Shown piece after piece: positions 1-6,580 of a stretch of 26,283 nt of DNA (its first letter is position 1; every line of letters begins with the position of its first letter). The notes under the pieces are model-generated. The model searched no databases. It worked only from the letters and a program-made list of their open reading frames with translations, and was not told the DNA's origin. The translations under genes were made by a program, and so were the position numbers. The stretch is from Pseudomonadota bacterium (GTDB taxonomy: Bacteria; Bdellovibrionota; Bacteriovoracia; Bacteriovoracales; Bacteriovoracaceae), in NCBI GenBank assembly GCA_021299675.1, contig JAJTIF010000316.1, positions 1 through 26,283 of the forward strand, in the 5' to 3' direction.

Positions 1-237
1 AACTTCTTCGGGCATCCACGTTTCTGATTCGAAGAAGGGAGTCATGGCGTGGTCGACTTTAATACAGTCCTCGATCACGGCACTTTTGGTTTCAGGATTC
101 ATGATATAAAGACGCAAGAGGTGCTGCCCTGGAAGATACTCCAGGTCATAGAGTTCAAGCTCTAGACCACGCACAACATCGAGGGCGAGTGACCAAAACT
201 TTTTTTCTAAACCTATGCGTTCTTTTGTTATATCCAT
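1..237 (-). CDS. rimP: Ribosome maturation factor RimP, N-terminal part (cut by window edge)
   Basis: The first 79 residues of RimP, which helps assemble the 30S ribosomal subunit in the cytoplasm; the rest lies beyond position 1. The reverse strand from ATG at 237 translates without a stop. It shows the family's N-terminal pattern: an amphipathic helix, then LELYDLEYLPGQHLLRLYI, then a segment corresponding to the 'DCxxVxxAL' region (EDCIKVDHAM). The neighbour upstream on the same strand is a RimI-like acetyltransferase, also a ribosome-related function. In many bacteria rimP leads the nusA-infB operon, which would continue outside the window. Oddity: the start codon directly follows nine T residues that form the tail of a terminator-like hairpin, and no Shine-Dalgarno sequence is visible. 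No in-frame ATG, GTG or TTG exists between this ATG and the upstream stop. Confidence 0.85.
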   Translation of the reverse strand, partial: MDITKERIGLEKKFWSLALDVVRGLELELYDLEYLPGQHLLRLYIMNPETKSAVIEDCIKVDHAMTPFFESETWMPEEV

Positions 238-273
238 AAAAAAAAAGGGCGGAATCCGAAGATATCCACCCTT
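238..273 (-). terminator. Intrinsic-terminator-like hairpin between rimI-like gene and rimP
   Basis: Read on the minus strand, 273-265 (AAGGGTGGA) pairs with 253-245 (TCCGCCCTT): nine pairs with one G-U wobble and an 11-base loop. It is followed by an unbroken T run ending at 238. It should end transcripts from the RimI-like gene. The T run touches the rimP start codon at 237, so it could also act as an attenuator in a rimP leader. Confidence 0.8.
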
Positions 274-339
274 AAAAATAAAATCCTTAAATGGTAGGTA
301 GCCTGTATATCACGATGGAATTGAGAAATCAAACAGATG

Positions 340-780
340 CTAGAGAGAGAGCTCCATCATCAGAGCACTTGCCCCATCTGAGTAGTAGCTCTTGGCCCTA
401 TGCAGCAACTTAAATCCTAACTTGCGATAAAAGGCCTGGGCCCTCAGATTTGATTCAGAAACCTCAAGATAAATTCGATTAAATCCCTGAGATCGAAGAT
501 ACTCTTCCTGCATCGCAAAAAAGTCGGTGCTGACTTGGCCTTGTTCAGTGGGTGCCACCACAATTTTTAAGAGATGAGCCAGGGATTCAGCTGAGGATAG
601 ATGAAAGAGCGAGAATGCAAGTACATGCTCCCTTTGCCCAACAAAAAGGAGATGGCCCTTCTCATCAATATCTCGCCATTGCTTTTCACTCCATGGATAA
701 GCCATAAAGTTATGGTCTAGCGCAATCACTTGACTCAAAAGTGGTGAGCTCAAAATGGAAGTCAGGACCTGAAACTTCAC
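340..780 (-). CDS. rimI: RimI-like GNAT N-acetyltransferase
   Basis: A 146-residue protein of the usual RimI length. RimI acetylates the N-terminal alanine of ribosomal protein S18 using acetyl-CoA. The second half fits the GNAT fold: a beta-4-like strand (LLKIVVAP), then the helix after the acetyl-CoA loop, then IYLEVSESNLRAQAFYRKLGF, the characteristic RimI C-terminal motif, and a final strand with SYYSDGASALMM. The pyrophosphate-binding loop is unusual: around EQGQVSTDFF the second glycine of the usual Q/RxxGxG/A motif is missing. The start is GTG at 778-780, overlapping the stop of the upstream gene by four bases (GTGA), which implies translational coupling. The exact substrate is inferred; another protein acetyltransferase is possible. 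Confidence 0.75.
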   Translation of the reverse strand: MKFQVLTSILSSPLLSQVIALDHNFMAYPWSEKQWRDIDEKGHLLFVGQREHVLAFSLFHLSSAESLAHLLKIVVAPTEQGQVSTDFFAMQEEYLRSQGFNRIYLEVSESNLRAQAFYRKLGFKLLHRAKSYYSDGASALMMELSL

Positions 781-1421
781 CAGAAATTCTCGTGCGCCAC
801 TTGCTTATCAAGAGAATCGACAAATTGCAGGACCGATTCGACCCGCCGCTTGCGCCAATCGCCGTTGGCCTGAATGCCCGAGGGTGCGTAGCGAGACCTC
901 AAGTAAACCTCAAGCCGCAGCCAGCGCTCGAAGCTTCTACTTAACGGATCCTCTCGCCAATTCACAGCAGGACATCCAGGGGCGCTCGAAACAGCCTTCA
1001 CGAGAGCCGGATCGAGGTTGACCTCCTGAGTGCTCAGGTAATTGAGGAGCTTGAAGAGCTGACGAGTTGAAGCCAGGAAAATAACAAGATTATTTTCCTT
1101 CTCAAGAGGCGTTTTGAGGGTCTTAAGCTGGGTGGCAGTTTCAGAGAGCTTCTTCAGGTATGAATCTGAAATCCACTCCCTTAAGAGTGAATCAGGAAAA
1201 CGACAAAAAAGAGATTTCAGGTCTTTGTGAGCAACTTCTAGGTCGTGAGCGCCAACCACCATGGTTTCAATTCTATAGAGATAGCGGTCAGAAACCTTGG
1301 CAGCATACGCCTGCCCCATCAAGAGGCAGGCGATGAAAGAGAGCTTAAACAGGCGAGCTGATTTCGATGTTTCCGATTTTTTTCTCTTTGATGTAATCAT
1401 TTTCGCGGTGGAAACGTGCAT
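777..1421 (-). CDS. Secreted protein of unknown function
   Basis: Family not recognised. The product is up to 214 residues with a lysine-rich N-terminus followed by a hydrophobic stretch (LFKLSFIACLLMG) and an AYA-type signal peptidase I site, so it is probably periplasmic. The mature part is helix-rich, charged and contains two cysteines, one around SLFCRF and one at APGCPAV. The start is uncertain: ATG at 1421 or at 1400, neither with a good Shine-Dalgarno sequence. Both place the start inside the 3' end of the upstream regulator gene (overlap 77 or 56 bases). The 3' end overlaps the RimI-like gene by four bases, so the three genes are probably co-transcribed. Confidence 0.65.
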   Translation of the reverse strand: MHVSTAKMITSKRKKSETSKSARLFKLSFIACLLMGQAYAAKVSDRYLYRIETMVVGAHDLEVAHKDLKSLFCRFPDSLLREWISDSYLKKLSETATQLKTLKTPLEKENNLVIFLASTRQLFKLLNYLSTQEVNLDPALVKAVSSAPGCPAVNWREDPLSRSFERWLRLEVYLRSRYAPSGIQANGDWRKRRVESVLQFVDSLDKQVAHENFW

Positions 1422-2607
1422 TCACACGAGGATTAAAGGTATATCCATCTTTTCCGCGCAAGATGTATTGGCGCTTACCGTTCTTCGGCTCTATTAGCTT
1501 ACGAAGACGAGACACGCTTGTATAGATCAGTTTGTCATGAATCAGAGGATTGTACTCATCTTTCCAGATCATCTTCGCAAGATCTTCCTTGTTATAGTAA
1601 ATCCCAGGAGTCTTCGCGAGTAGGAAGAGGATTTCAAGGAGCACAAAACGGTGCTTGAAATCAATCACCCCGAGGCTCTTCTCGTGAATCACGCGGTTAT
1701 GTCGATCGAGGTAGAGATCCACACTTGAGTCATTAACGTCTTCCACCTCAGAGAGGATCAGGTGCTTCAAGCGACGGAAGTTATCATCGTCAGTTGACTG
1801 GAGGGCCAGGTTGAAAAGAAGGAGGGCTTTTGAAAACTCTCCCATCTTCTTCATGGCGATCCCTTTATTCAAGAGAACGTAGTTATGCATGTTCCAGCAG
1901 CGCTTGGCGTGCAGAAGCTTGAGTGAAGTTTCATAGTGCCCCATCGCTTCAGCATGGTGACCTAGTTCACGAAGCGTATTGGCCCACTGAAGGTGCATCG
2001 AACCCTTGAGGTAGCCCTTCTTCAAGATGTTAAGCAGTTCGTTCAGTTGCTCGAGGTTTGAGAGGGATTCCTGGAACTGACCCATGTTGTAGGTATTCGT
2101 GGCCAGAGCATAAAGAGATTTCGCCATAAGCTCAGGCTCATTCTCCATTTGGGCTTTACGGTAAGCTTGCTGGAAGTTCTTATGAGACTCTGTAAAGTCA
2201 CCTTTATAAGTCGACACCACACCCAAACAATAGAAATACTCTGAGTTCAGACTTGGGAGTTCAGACACCATTTGCGTAAGGAGATCTGAGGAGAGGTTGA
2301 TGTACTTTTCAGCCTCAGCCTCGTTAAGTCCCTCGGAGTAGATACGAATCAGAAAGCCGTAGATTTTAAACACGGCAAAGGCGTCCTGTGGGAGCTCCGT
2401 GCGTGAAAGAGAACTGAGGAAGTACTCCTCTGCTTTTTCGAAGTCGGCTTTGTCGTAGAAGACTTTCGCCAGGCGGTAGTATCCCTGACCTTGCAGGCGG
2501 GACGAGTCGGCTGGAAGATGGGCCAGAAAGCTATCATCTTTTTTTAGATCAAGTAGTGAGTGCGCCATTGATTGCTCAATTTGCGTCGTCTCTTGATTAG
2601 TACTCAT
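1345..2607 (-). CDS. TPR-repeat protein with C-terminal OmpR/PhoB-type winged helix
   Basis: A 420-residue putative transcription regulator. Residues about 40-290 are helical tetratricopeptide repeats (for example ADFEKAEEYFLSSL, GDFTESHKNFQQAY, GQFQESLSNLEQL, GHHAEAMGHYETSLKLL, GEFSKALLLFNLAL). Residues about 305-395 match an OmpR/PhoB winged helix, with the recognition-helix segment YTSVSRLRKLIEP and the wing YILRGKDGYTFNP. There is no receiver domain, so the signal is presumably sensed through the TPR surface, as in SARP/MalT-like architectures; here the DNA-binding domain is C-terminal. The start ATG has a strong AGGAGGT seven bases upstream. The gene faces a 317-base divergent region containing repeated CTTACA/TGTAAG words, which might be its own operator sites. 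The regulon is unknown. Confidence 0.8.
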   Translation of the reverse strand: MSTNQETTQIEQSMAHSLLDLKKDDSFLAHLPADSSRLQGQGYYRLAKVFYDKADFEKAEEYFLSSLSRTELPQDAFAVFKIYGFLIRIYSEGLNEAEAEKYINLSSDLLTQMVSELPSLNSEYFYCLGVVSTYKGDFTESHKNFQQAYRKAQMENEPELMAKSLYALATNTYNMGQFQESLSNLEQLNELLNILKKGYLKGSMHLQWANTLRELGHHAEAMGHYETSLKLLHAKRCWNMHNYVLLNKGIAMKKMGEFSKALLLFNLALQSTDDDNFRRLKHLILSEVEDVNDSSVDLYLDRHNRVIHEKSLGVIDFKHRFVLLEILFLLAKTPGIYYNKEDLAKMIWKDEYNPLIHDKLIYTSVSRLRKLIEPKNGKRQYILRGKDGYTFNPRVNARFHRENDYIKEKKIGNIEISSPV

Positions 2608-2924
2608 GAATGACCTCCTAAAGTAAGATCTTCCAGACCTTACAATTTATGACCACACTTAAACCCCACTCGAATCAAAAAATCAAGTGAGCCTTAAGAA
2701 ACCTGCTAAATCTCACCTAAACATCATTGAATTCGACTAGTTGCACAGTGTAAGAATGACCCTACACCGAGTCCTGGACGATCCCGGTTTTGGCGTTTCG
2801 CACGTTGCATCTTACAGCTGTAAGTTCAGAAGGCTAAAGTTGAAGATTCATCATCCTATCTCTTTGAAAAAACATCCTTCTCTATGTTAGAGTGGCTTGT
2901 TTTTCAAAGATAAAGGGAAGTTAC
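2608..2924. promoter_or_regulatory. Divergent intergenic region with repeated TGTAAG/CTTACA words
   Basis: These 317 bases separate the TPR/winged-helix regulator (minus) from thrS (plus). The hexamer TGTAAG or its complement occurs four times: 2639-2644 (CTTACA), 2749-2754 (TGTAAG), 2811-2816 (CTTACA) and 2819-2824 (TGTAAG). The last two form a perfect 14-base palindrome, CTTACAGCTGTAAG. About 0.15 copies would be expected by simple base arithmetic. A weak minus-strand promoter is possible (TTGATT, 17-base spacer, TTTAAG). No convincing thrS promoter, T-box leader or small gene was recognised. Confidence 0.45.
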
Positions 2925-4673
2925 ATGGCTAAATACGAACTCGATACAATCCGACACTCCAGCGCTCACCTCATGGCCCAGGCCGTGATGGAGCTCTTTC
3001 CTACCGAAAGTGTGCAGCTGGGGATTGGACCTGTCATTGAACACGGCTTCTACTACGACATCGAGATGCAGACAAAACTGACTGACGAGCATTTATCTCA
3101 GATCGAAGAGAAAATGAAGGAGCTCATTAAATCCGACCTACCGGTGGTTCGTTATGAGGTTTCCCGCGAAGAAGCCCTCAAGCTCTTTGCCTCGCGGGGC
3201 CAGGCGCTGAAGCTAGAGCTGATCCGCGACATTCCTGATGGCGAAGTGATCAGTTACTACACTCAAGGAGAGCACTTCTTTGATCTGTGTACTGGACCTC
3301 ACGTGGAGAAGACTTCTCATCTCCCTCAGTTTTTTAAACTTCAACACACCGCTGGTGCCTACTGGCGAGGTGACCAAACCCGCCCGATGCTCCAGCGCAT
3401 CTATGCTCTCTGTTTTAATTCAAAAGACGAACTCAAAGCGCACCTGCGCTTTCTGGAAGAAGCGAAAAAACGTGACCACAGAAAACTCGGCAAAGATCTT
3501 GGACTATTTATCTTTGATCCAGTCGCACCAGCCTCTCCCTTTTTTATGCCGAAGGGAGCAACCGTTTATAATGGCCTGGTTGACTTCATCCGCCGCCTCT
3601 ACGTCGAATACGGCTACCAAGAAGTGATCACACCGCAAGTGCTCGATGTGGACCTGTGGCACACATCGGGTCACTACGAAAAATACAAAGAGAACATGTA
3701 CTTCACTCACATAGACGAAAGAGAGTTCGCTCGCAAGCCGATGAACTGCCCTTGTCATATGTTGATGTTCTCACACCACCGCTACTCTTACCGCGACCTT
3801 CCTCTTCGCTTCGCTGATTTCGGCCGGCTTCACCGGTATGAGAAATCAGGCGTAGTGGCGGGACTCACTCGCGTGCGTACTTTCTGCCAAGATGACGCTC
3901 ACATCTTTCTCGCCTCACAGGATATCGAGAAAGAAGTCCTGAGCTTGATGGACATGTTCTTTACTTGCTACAAACACTTTGGATTTGAGAAAATCAAAAT
4001 TGGCTTCTCAACTCGTCCAGCACAGCGCGTGGGGAGTGACGAGACCTGGGATCAAGCCGAGGCAGCTCTGAGATCTGCGCTTGATGCTTCCGGGCAAGAG
4101 TACTTCATCAATGAGGGCGACGGTGCCTTCTATGGTCCAAAGATTGATATCCAGATTGCCGATGCCATCGGTCGCTATCATCAGTTGGGTACCATCCAGC
4201 TCGACTTCCAACTTCCGGATCGCTTTGATCTGAAGTTCACTAATCCACAAGGAGAAATGGAGCGACCGGTTGTCATTCACCGCGCTCTCCTAGGCTCTCT
4301 CGAGAGATTTGTCGGTGTTTACCTTGAGCACGTGGGTGGAGCCTTCCCTTTTTGGCTCGCACCTGAGCAGGCCATCGTTATTCCGATCGGAGAGAATCAC
4401 CTTGATGCTGCTCGAAAATTATCCCGTGACCTCACCATCAAGGGCTACCGGGTCCGTGTAGACGATAGGAATGAGAGCATGGGTAAAAAAACACGTGAAG
4501 CTCAAACCAGCAAGACTCCTTTCATGTTGGTCCTCGGTGATAACGAGGTCAACGAAGGGACTGTTTCGGTCAGAAGATACGGTGAAATGAAGTCCGACGT
4601 CCTGGTCCGCACTGATCTTTTGGCGCTTTTTGACGGTCTATCCCTTGAGAGACTTCCTGAGAAGTTTCGTTAA
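2925..4673 (+). CDS. thrS: Threonyl-tRNA synthetase lacking the N-terminal TGS domain
   Basis: A 582-residue enzyme that charges tRNA-Thr with threonine. The editing domain comes first, with zinc/editing motif HSSAH (H11, H15) and CTGPH (C122, H126). The class II catalytic core follows, with zinc ligands C275 (MNCPCH), H326 (DDAHIF) and H452 (VIHRALLGSLERF) and motif 2 around RLHRYEKSGVVAGLTRVR. The C-terminal anticodon-binding domain includes RVRVDDRNESMGKKTREAQ. The family's usual N-terminal TGS (N1) domain of about 60 residues is absent: the protein begins ten residues before the editing histidines. The start at 2925 is preferred because AAAGGGAAG precedes it; an upstream in-frame start at 2892 adds only 11 residues and no TGS domain. 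Editing and synthetic residues appear intact. Confidence 0.96.
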   Translation: MAKYELDTIRHSSAHLMAQAVMELFPTESVQLGIGPVIEHGFYYDIEMQTKLTDEHLSQIEEKMKELIKSDLPVVRYEVSREEALKLFASRGQALKLELIRDIPDGEVISYYTQGEHFFDLCTGPHVEKTSHLPQFFKLQHTAGAYWRGDQTRPMLQRIYALCFNSKDELKAHLRFLEEAKKRDHRKLGKDLGLFIFDPVAPASPFFMPKGATVYNGLVDFIRRLYVEYGYQEVITPQVLDVDLWHTSGHYEKYKENMYFTHIDEREFARKPMNCPCHMLMFSHHRYSYRDLPLRFADFGRLHRYEKSGVVAGLTRVRTFCQDDAHIFLASQDIEKEVLSLMDMFFTCYKHFGFEKIKIGFSTRPAQRVGSDETWDQAEAALRSALDASGQEYFINEGDGAFYGPKIDIQIADAIGRYHQLGTIQLDFQLPDRFDLKFTNPQGEMERPVVIHRALLGSLERFVGVYLEHVGGAFPFWLAPEQAIVIPIGENHLDAARKLSRDLTIKGYRVRVDDRNESMGKKTREAQTSKTPFMLVLGDNEVNEGTVSVRRYGEMKSDVLVRTDLLALFDGLSLERLPEKFR

Positions 4674-4700
4674 CACAGGTAAATTTAACCACTTAGAACT

Positions 4701-4734
4701 ATTTTATCTCTACTCTTAGGAGTCGAGATAAAAT
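4701..4734 (+). other. Long hairpin just upstream of an HD-GYP-like gene
   Basis: ATTTTATCTC (4701-4710) pairs perfectly with GAGATAAAAT (4725-4734), and an inner ACTC/GAGT stem closes a TTAG loop with one mismatch between the stems. It lies 27 bases after the thrS stop and ends six bases before the next start codon. It has no proper T-tract, so it may be a weak thrS terminator, an operator, or an mRNA structure controlling translation of the following gene. Confidence 0.55.
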
Positions 4735-4740
4735 GGGTTT

Positions 4741-5754
4741 ATGTTGAGTGCTATCTCCACTCCCCTCGAACAGCACCGCTTAGTGCTTAAGCTTCGCCCC
4801 TTGCTCACGGGTCAACTCTTTTTAGCCACTAAGCTCGAATCCCCAGTCTTCGTCTGGAGTGGAGGCTTATTTAATCCTGTCTTTCAGGCCGGGGAGATCC
4901 CCAACAGAGAAAGAATCCGGGAGCTGCTGACGGAGCAGATCAAGGAGGTTTATCTCTATCCAGCCGATGCAAAAGCGATCAGCGATCAGCTCGAACAAAC
5001 TCTGATTAAAGTGACTCGCTCGCTCTCAGTCGGAGATCCCAAAGAAAATGGTTCACGAGCACTGAAACTCATGTCGCTTAACTTGGACTCCCTGTACAAA
5101 AATCCTCATGACGATCAACTCCTCATGAAGCAGTTTCAGAGTAGCCAGAACATGGCGAAGTTTTTAATTGAAAATAAAAAGATCATTCCACTCTTTTTTA
5201 AAGATATCGGAAAAGAAAAATTTCATTTCACTATTCTCCAGCCCATGATGAGCTCTATGCTGCTGCTGGGATACCTGCAGTCAATTCATCTCTTTCACGA
5301 ACGTGAAATCGAAACACTCTTCCTTACCAGCCTCATGAAGGATGTTGGTCTGGGCCTCATTCCTGAAGATAAGTATGACATCAAGGGACTCACTCACGAC
5401 GAACAAGTGCTCTTCGCTCACCATGCCCAGTTCTCCTATGATATTTTGGATGGACGGATTCCTCTCACAAAAAATCAACTCTCAATCATCAAGCACCACC
5501 ATTTTTTAAACGATCGCCTCAAGCGGATTCTTAACAAGGAAAAGCCTCGTGCGGGAGAAGATGGGATGATGTTTGGCGTGGAGAGCACCATGGTGGCCGT
5601 GGCTGACATCATCGTCGCTATGACATCTAATCGCCCCTATCGCCAGGGCCTCAGCACTTATCAATCCTTAGAGCTGATTCGTAAGATGATCGGAGACGAA
5701 TACCCTCAGGAATTCCGCGCCCTCGTCGTGTTTTTGAAGAACTTCCTTAAGTAG
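4741..5754 (+). CDS. Degenerate HD-GYP domain protein
   Basis: A 337-residue cytoplasmic protein. The N-terminal half is a module of unknown fold (residues about 15-110) that resembles the middle part of the protein encoded at 16838-18094. Residues about 160-330 align with HD-GYP cyclic-di-GMP phosphodiesterases, but the signature HD is KD (K200-D201, in SLMKDVGLGLIPED). The GYP loop is missing, although a triple histidine (H252-H254) and the conserved tail VAVADIIVAMTSNRPYRQGLS remain. Loss of the metal-binding histidine suggests a non-catalytic binding or scaffold role, which is an inference. The start lacks a clear Shine-Dalgarno sequence and is preceded by the hairpin at 4701-4734. The gene may share a transcript with thrS. 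Confidence 0.8.
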   Translation: MLSAISTPLEQHRLVLKLRPLLTGQLFLATKLESPVFVWSGGLFNPVFQAGEIPNRERIRELLTEQIKEVYLYPADAKAISDQLEQTLIKVTRSLSVGDPKENGSRALKLMSLNLDSLYKNPHDDQLLMKQFQSSQNMAKFLIENKKIIPLFFKDIGKEKFHFTILQPMMSSMLLLGYLQSIHLFHEREIETLFLTSLMKDVGLGLIPEDKYDIKGLTHDEQVLFAHHAQFSYDILDGRIPLTKNQLSIIKHHHFLNDRLKRILNKEKPRAGEDGMMFGVESTMVAVADIIVAMTSNRPYRQGLSTYQSLELIRKMIGDEYPQEFRALVVFLKNFLK

Positions 5755-5879
5755 CCGAAGAGATTGCTCAATTAACACTTTCTAACACCGTCATTTTTTT
5801 GAAATAACACCTTTTCAATCCCCTCTCTGATCCGTGATCCTGATTGTATCCACGCCCATGGAATCCAAGGAGGGAAGAA

Positions 5880-6098
5880 ATGGCTCAAGCTCAAAGCCCA
5901 TTAACGGGAATCATTGAAGAAGACAAAGTTGTAATCGATTTTGGTGAGTTCGAAGGTAAGTCAGTGCTCGAGATCGCTGATACGAAGCCTGACTACTATG
6001 AGTTCCTCGTGAGCCAGAAAGACTCAGGAAACTTTTCAATCAGAAGAACTAAGGATAAAATTTACCGACTTTATATTCATCAAACTCACCTCAACTAA
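5880..6098 (+). CDS. Small conserved-looking protein of unknown function
   Basis: A 72-residue acidic/basic mixed protein without signal peptide or membrane segment. The start at 5880 is supported by a strong AAGGAGGG six bases upstream; a longer reading frame from 5844 has no such support. The segment IDFGEFEGKSVLEIAD followed by a Y-Y-E-F-L stretch is loosely reminiscent of the short DUF3820-type 'FGKYKG' domain, but the similarity is weak. The codon use and strong ribosome binding site argue for a real gene. A hairpin overlapping the stop codon probably terminates it. Confidence 0.65.
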   Translation: MAQAQSPLTGIIEEDKVVIDFGEFEGKSVLEIADTKPDYYEFLVSQKDSGNFSIRRTKDKIYRLYIHQTHLN

Positions 6099-6117
6099 GC
6101 TGACGTGAGTTTCTTTA
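6082..6117 (+). terminator. Terminator-like hairpin overlapping a stop codon
   Basis: AAACTCAC (6082-6089) pairs with GTGAGTTT (6105-6112), helped by an inner TCA/TGA pairing, and is followed by TCTTT. The stem starts inside the last codons of the small gene ending at 6098. The next gene's ribosome binding site begins about nine bases later, so readthrough may occur. Confidence 0.55.
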
Positions 6118-6130
6118 AGAGAGGTGACGC

Positions 6131-6580
6131 TTGAAACATTTGATTTGGATTTTGATGCTCTGTTCGTCTGTCTCGTTTGCTCAGTTCAAGCACGAGAGCG
6201 ACAAAGAACTCGCAGCATTCTTTAAAGACTTTATTCTTAACCCTGACAAACAGAACGTCCCTAAGGGTCAGAAGTATGGTCCCTTCAAGCCTGGAATCAT
6301 GGCTGACATCAAAGCCTCACCTGTTAAGCGCCGCCATTTCGCTGTTGGTATGGCCCGTCTTTACTTATTTGACCACATCGCAGGTCGCTACCCTGAGTTC
6401 GAAAAGAAATTTGGTAAGATGGACGACGCCAAAGACAAGAAGATCTGGGGTATCGTTCTTGAATCTGTCTATGCTGAGAAGGATGATGTCATCACAAAAA
6501 TGGTTGATGACCAAAACTTTCGCTTAGAAGTATACAAGACGAAGCTTGATAACGTTCTCAAGTTGAAGTCTCTTAAGTAA
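6131..6580 (+). CDS. Small secreted protein of unknown function
   Basis: Family not recognised. The 149-residue product begins with a classic signal peptide (positive MKH, hydrophobic LIWILMLCSSVS, cleavage near SFA-QF), so it is probably periplasmic. The mature part is lysine-rich and helical with no cysteine, and has a region rich in aromatic residues (RLYLFDHIAGRYPEF). The start codon is TTG, supported by GAGAGGTGA a few bases upstream. Its stop codon overlaps that of the convergent Nudix/MBL gene by eight bases. Its probable terminator is the 12-base-pair hairpin at 6601-6636, inside the neighbour's coding sequence. Confidence 0.7.
   Translation: MKHLIWILMLCSSVSFAQFKHESDKELAAFFKDFILNPDKQNVPKGQKYGPFKPGIMADIKASPVKRRHFAVGMARLYLFDHIAGRYPEFEKKFGKMDDAKDKKIWGIVLESVYAEKDDVITKMVDDQNFRLEVYKTKLDNVLKLKSLK

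Noticed and set aside
2700..2924. T-box riboswitch or ThrS-type translational operator before thrS
   Set aside because: No T-box consensus, terminator or tRNA-like structure was seen; only the palindrome and repeated hexamers.
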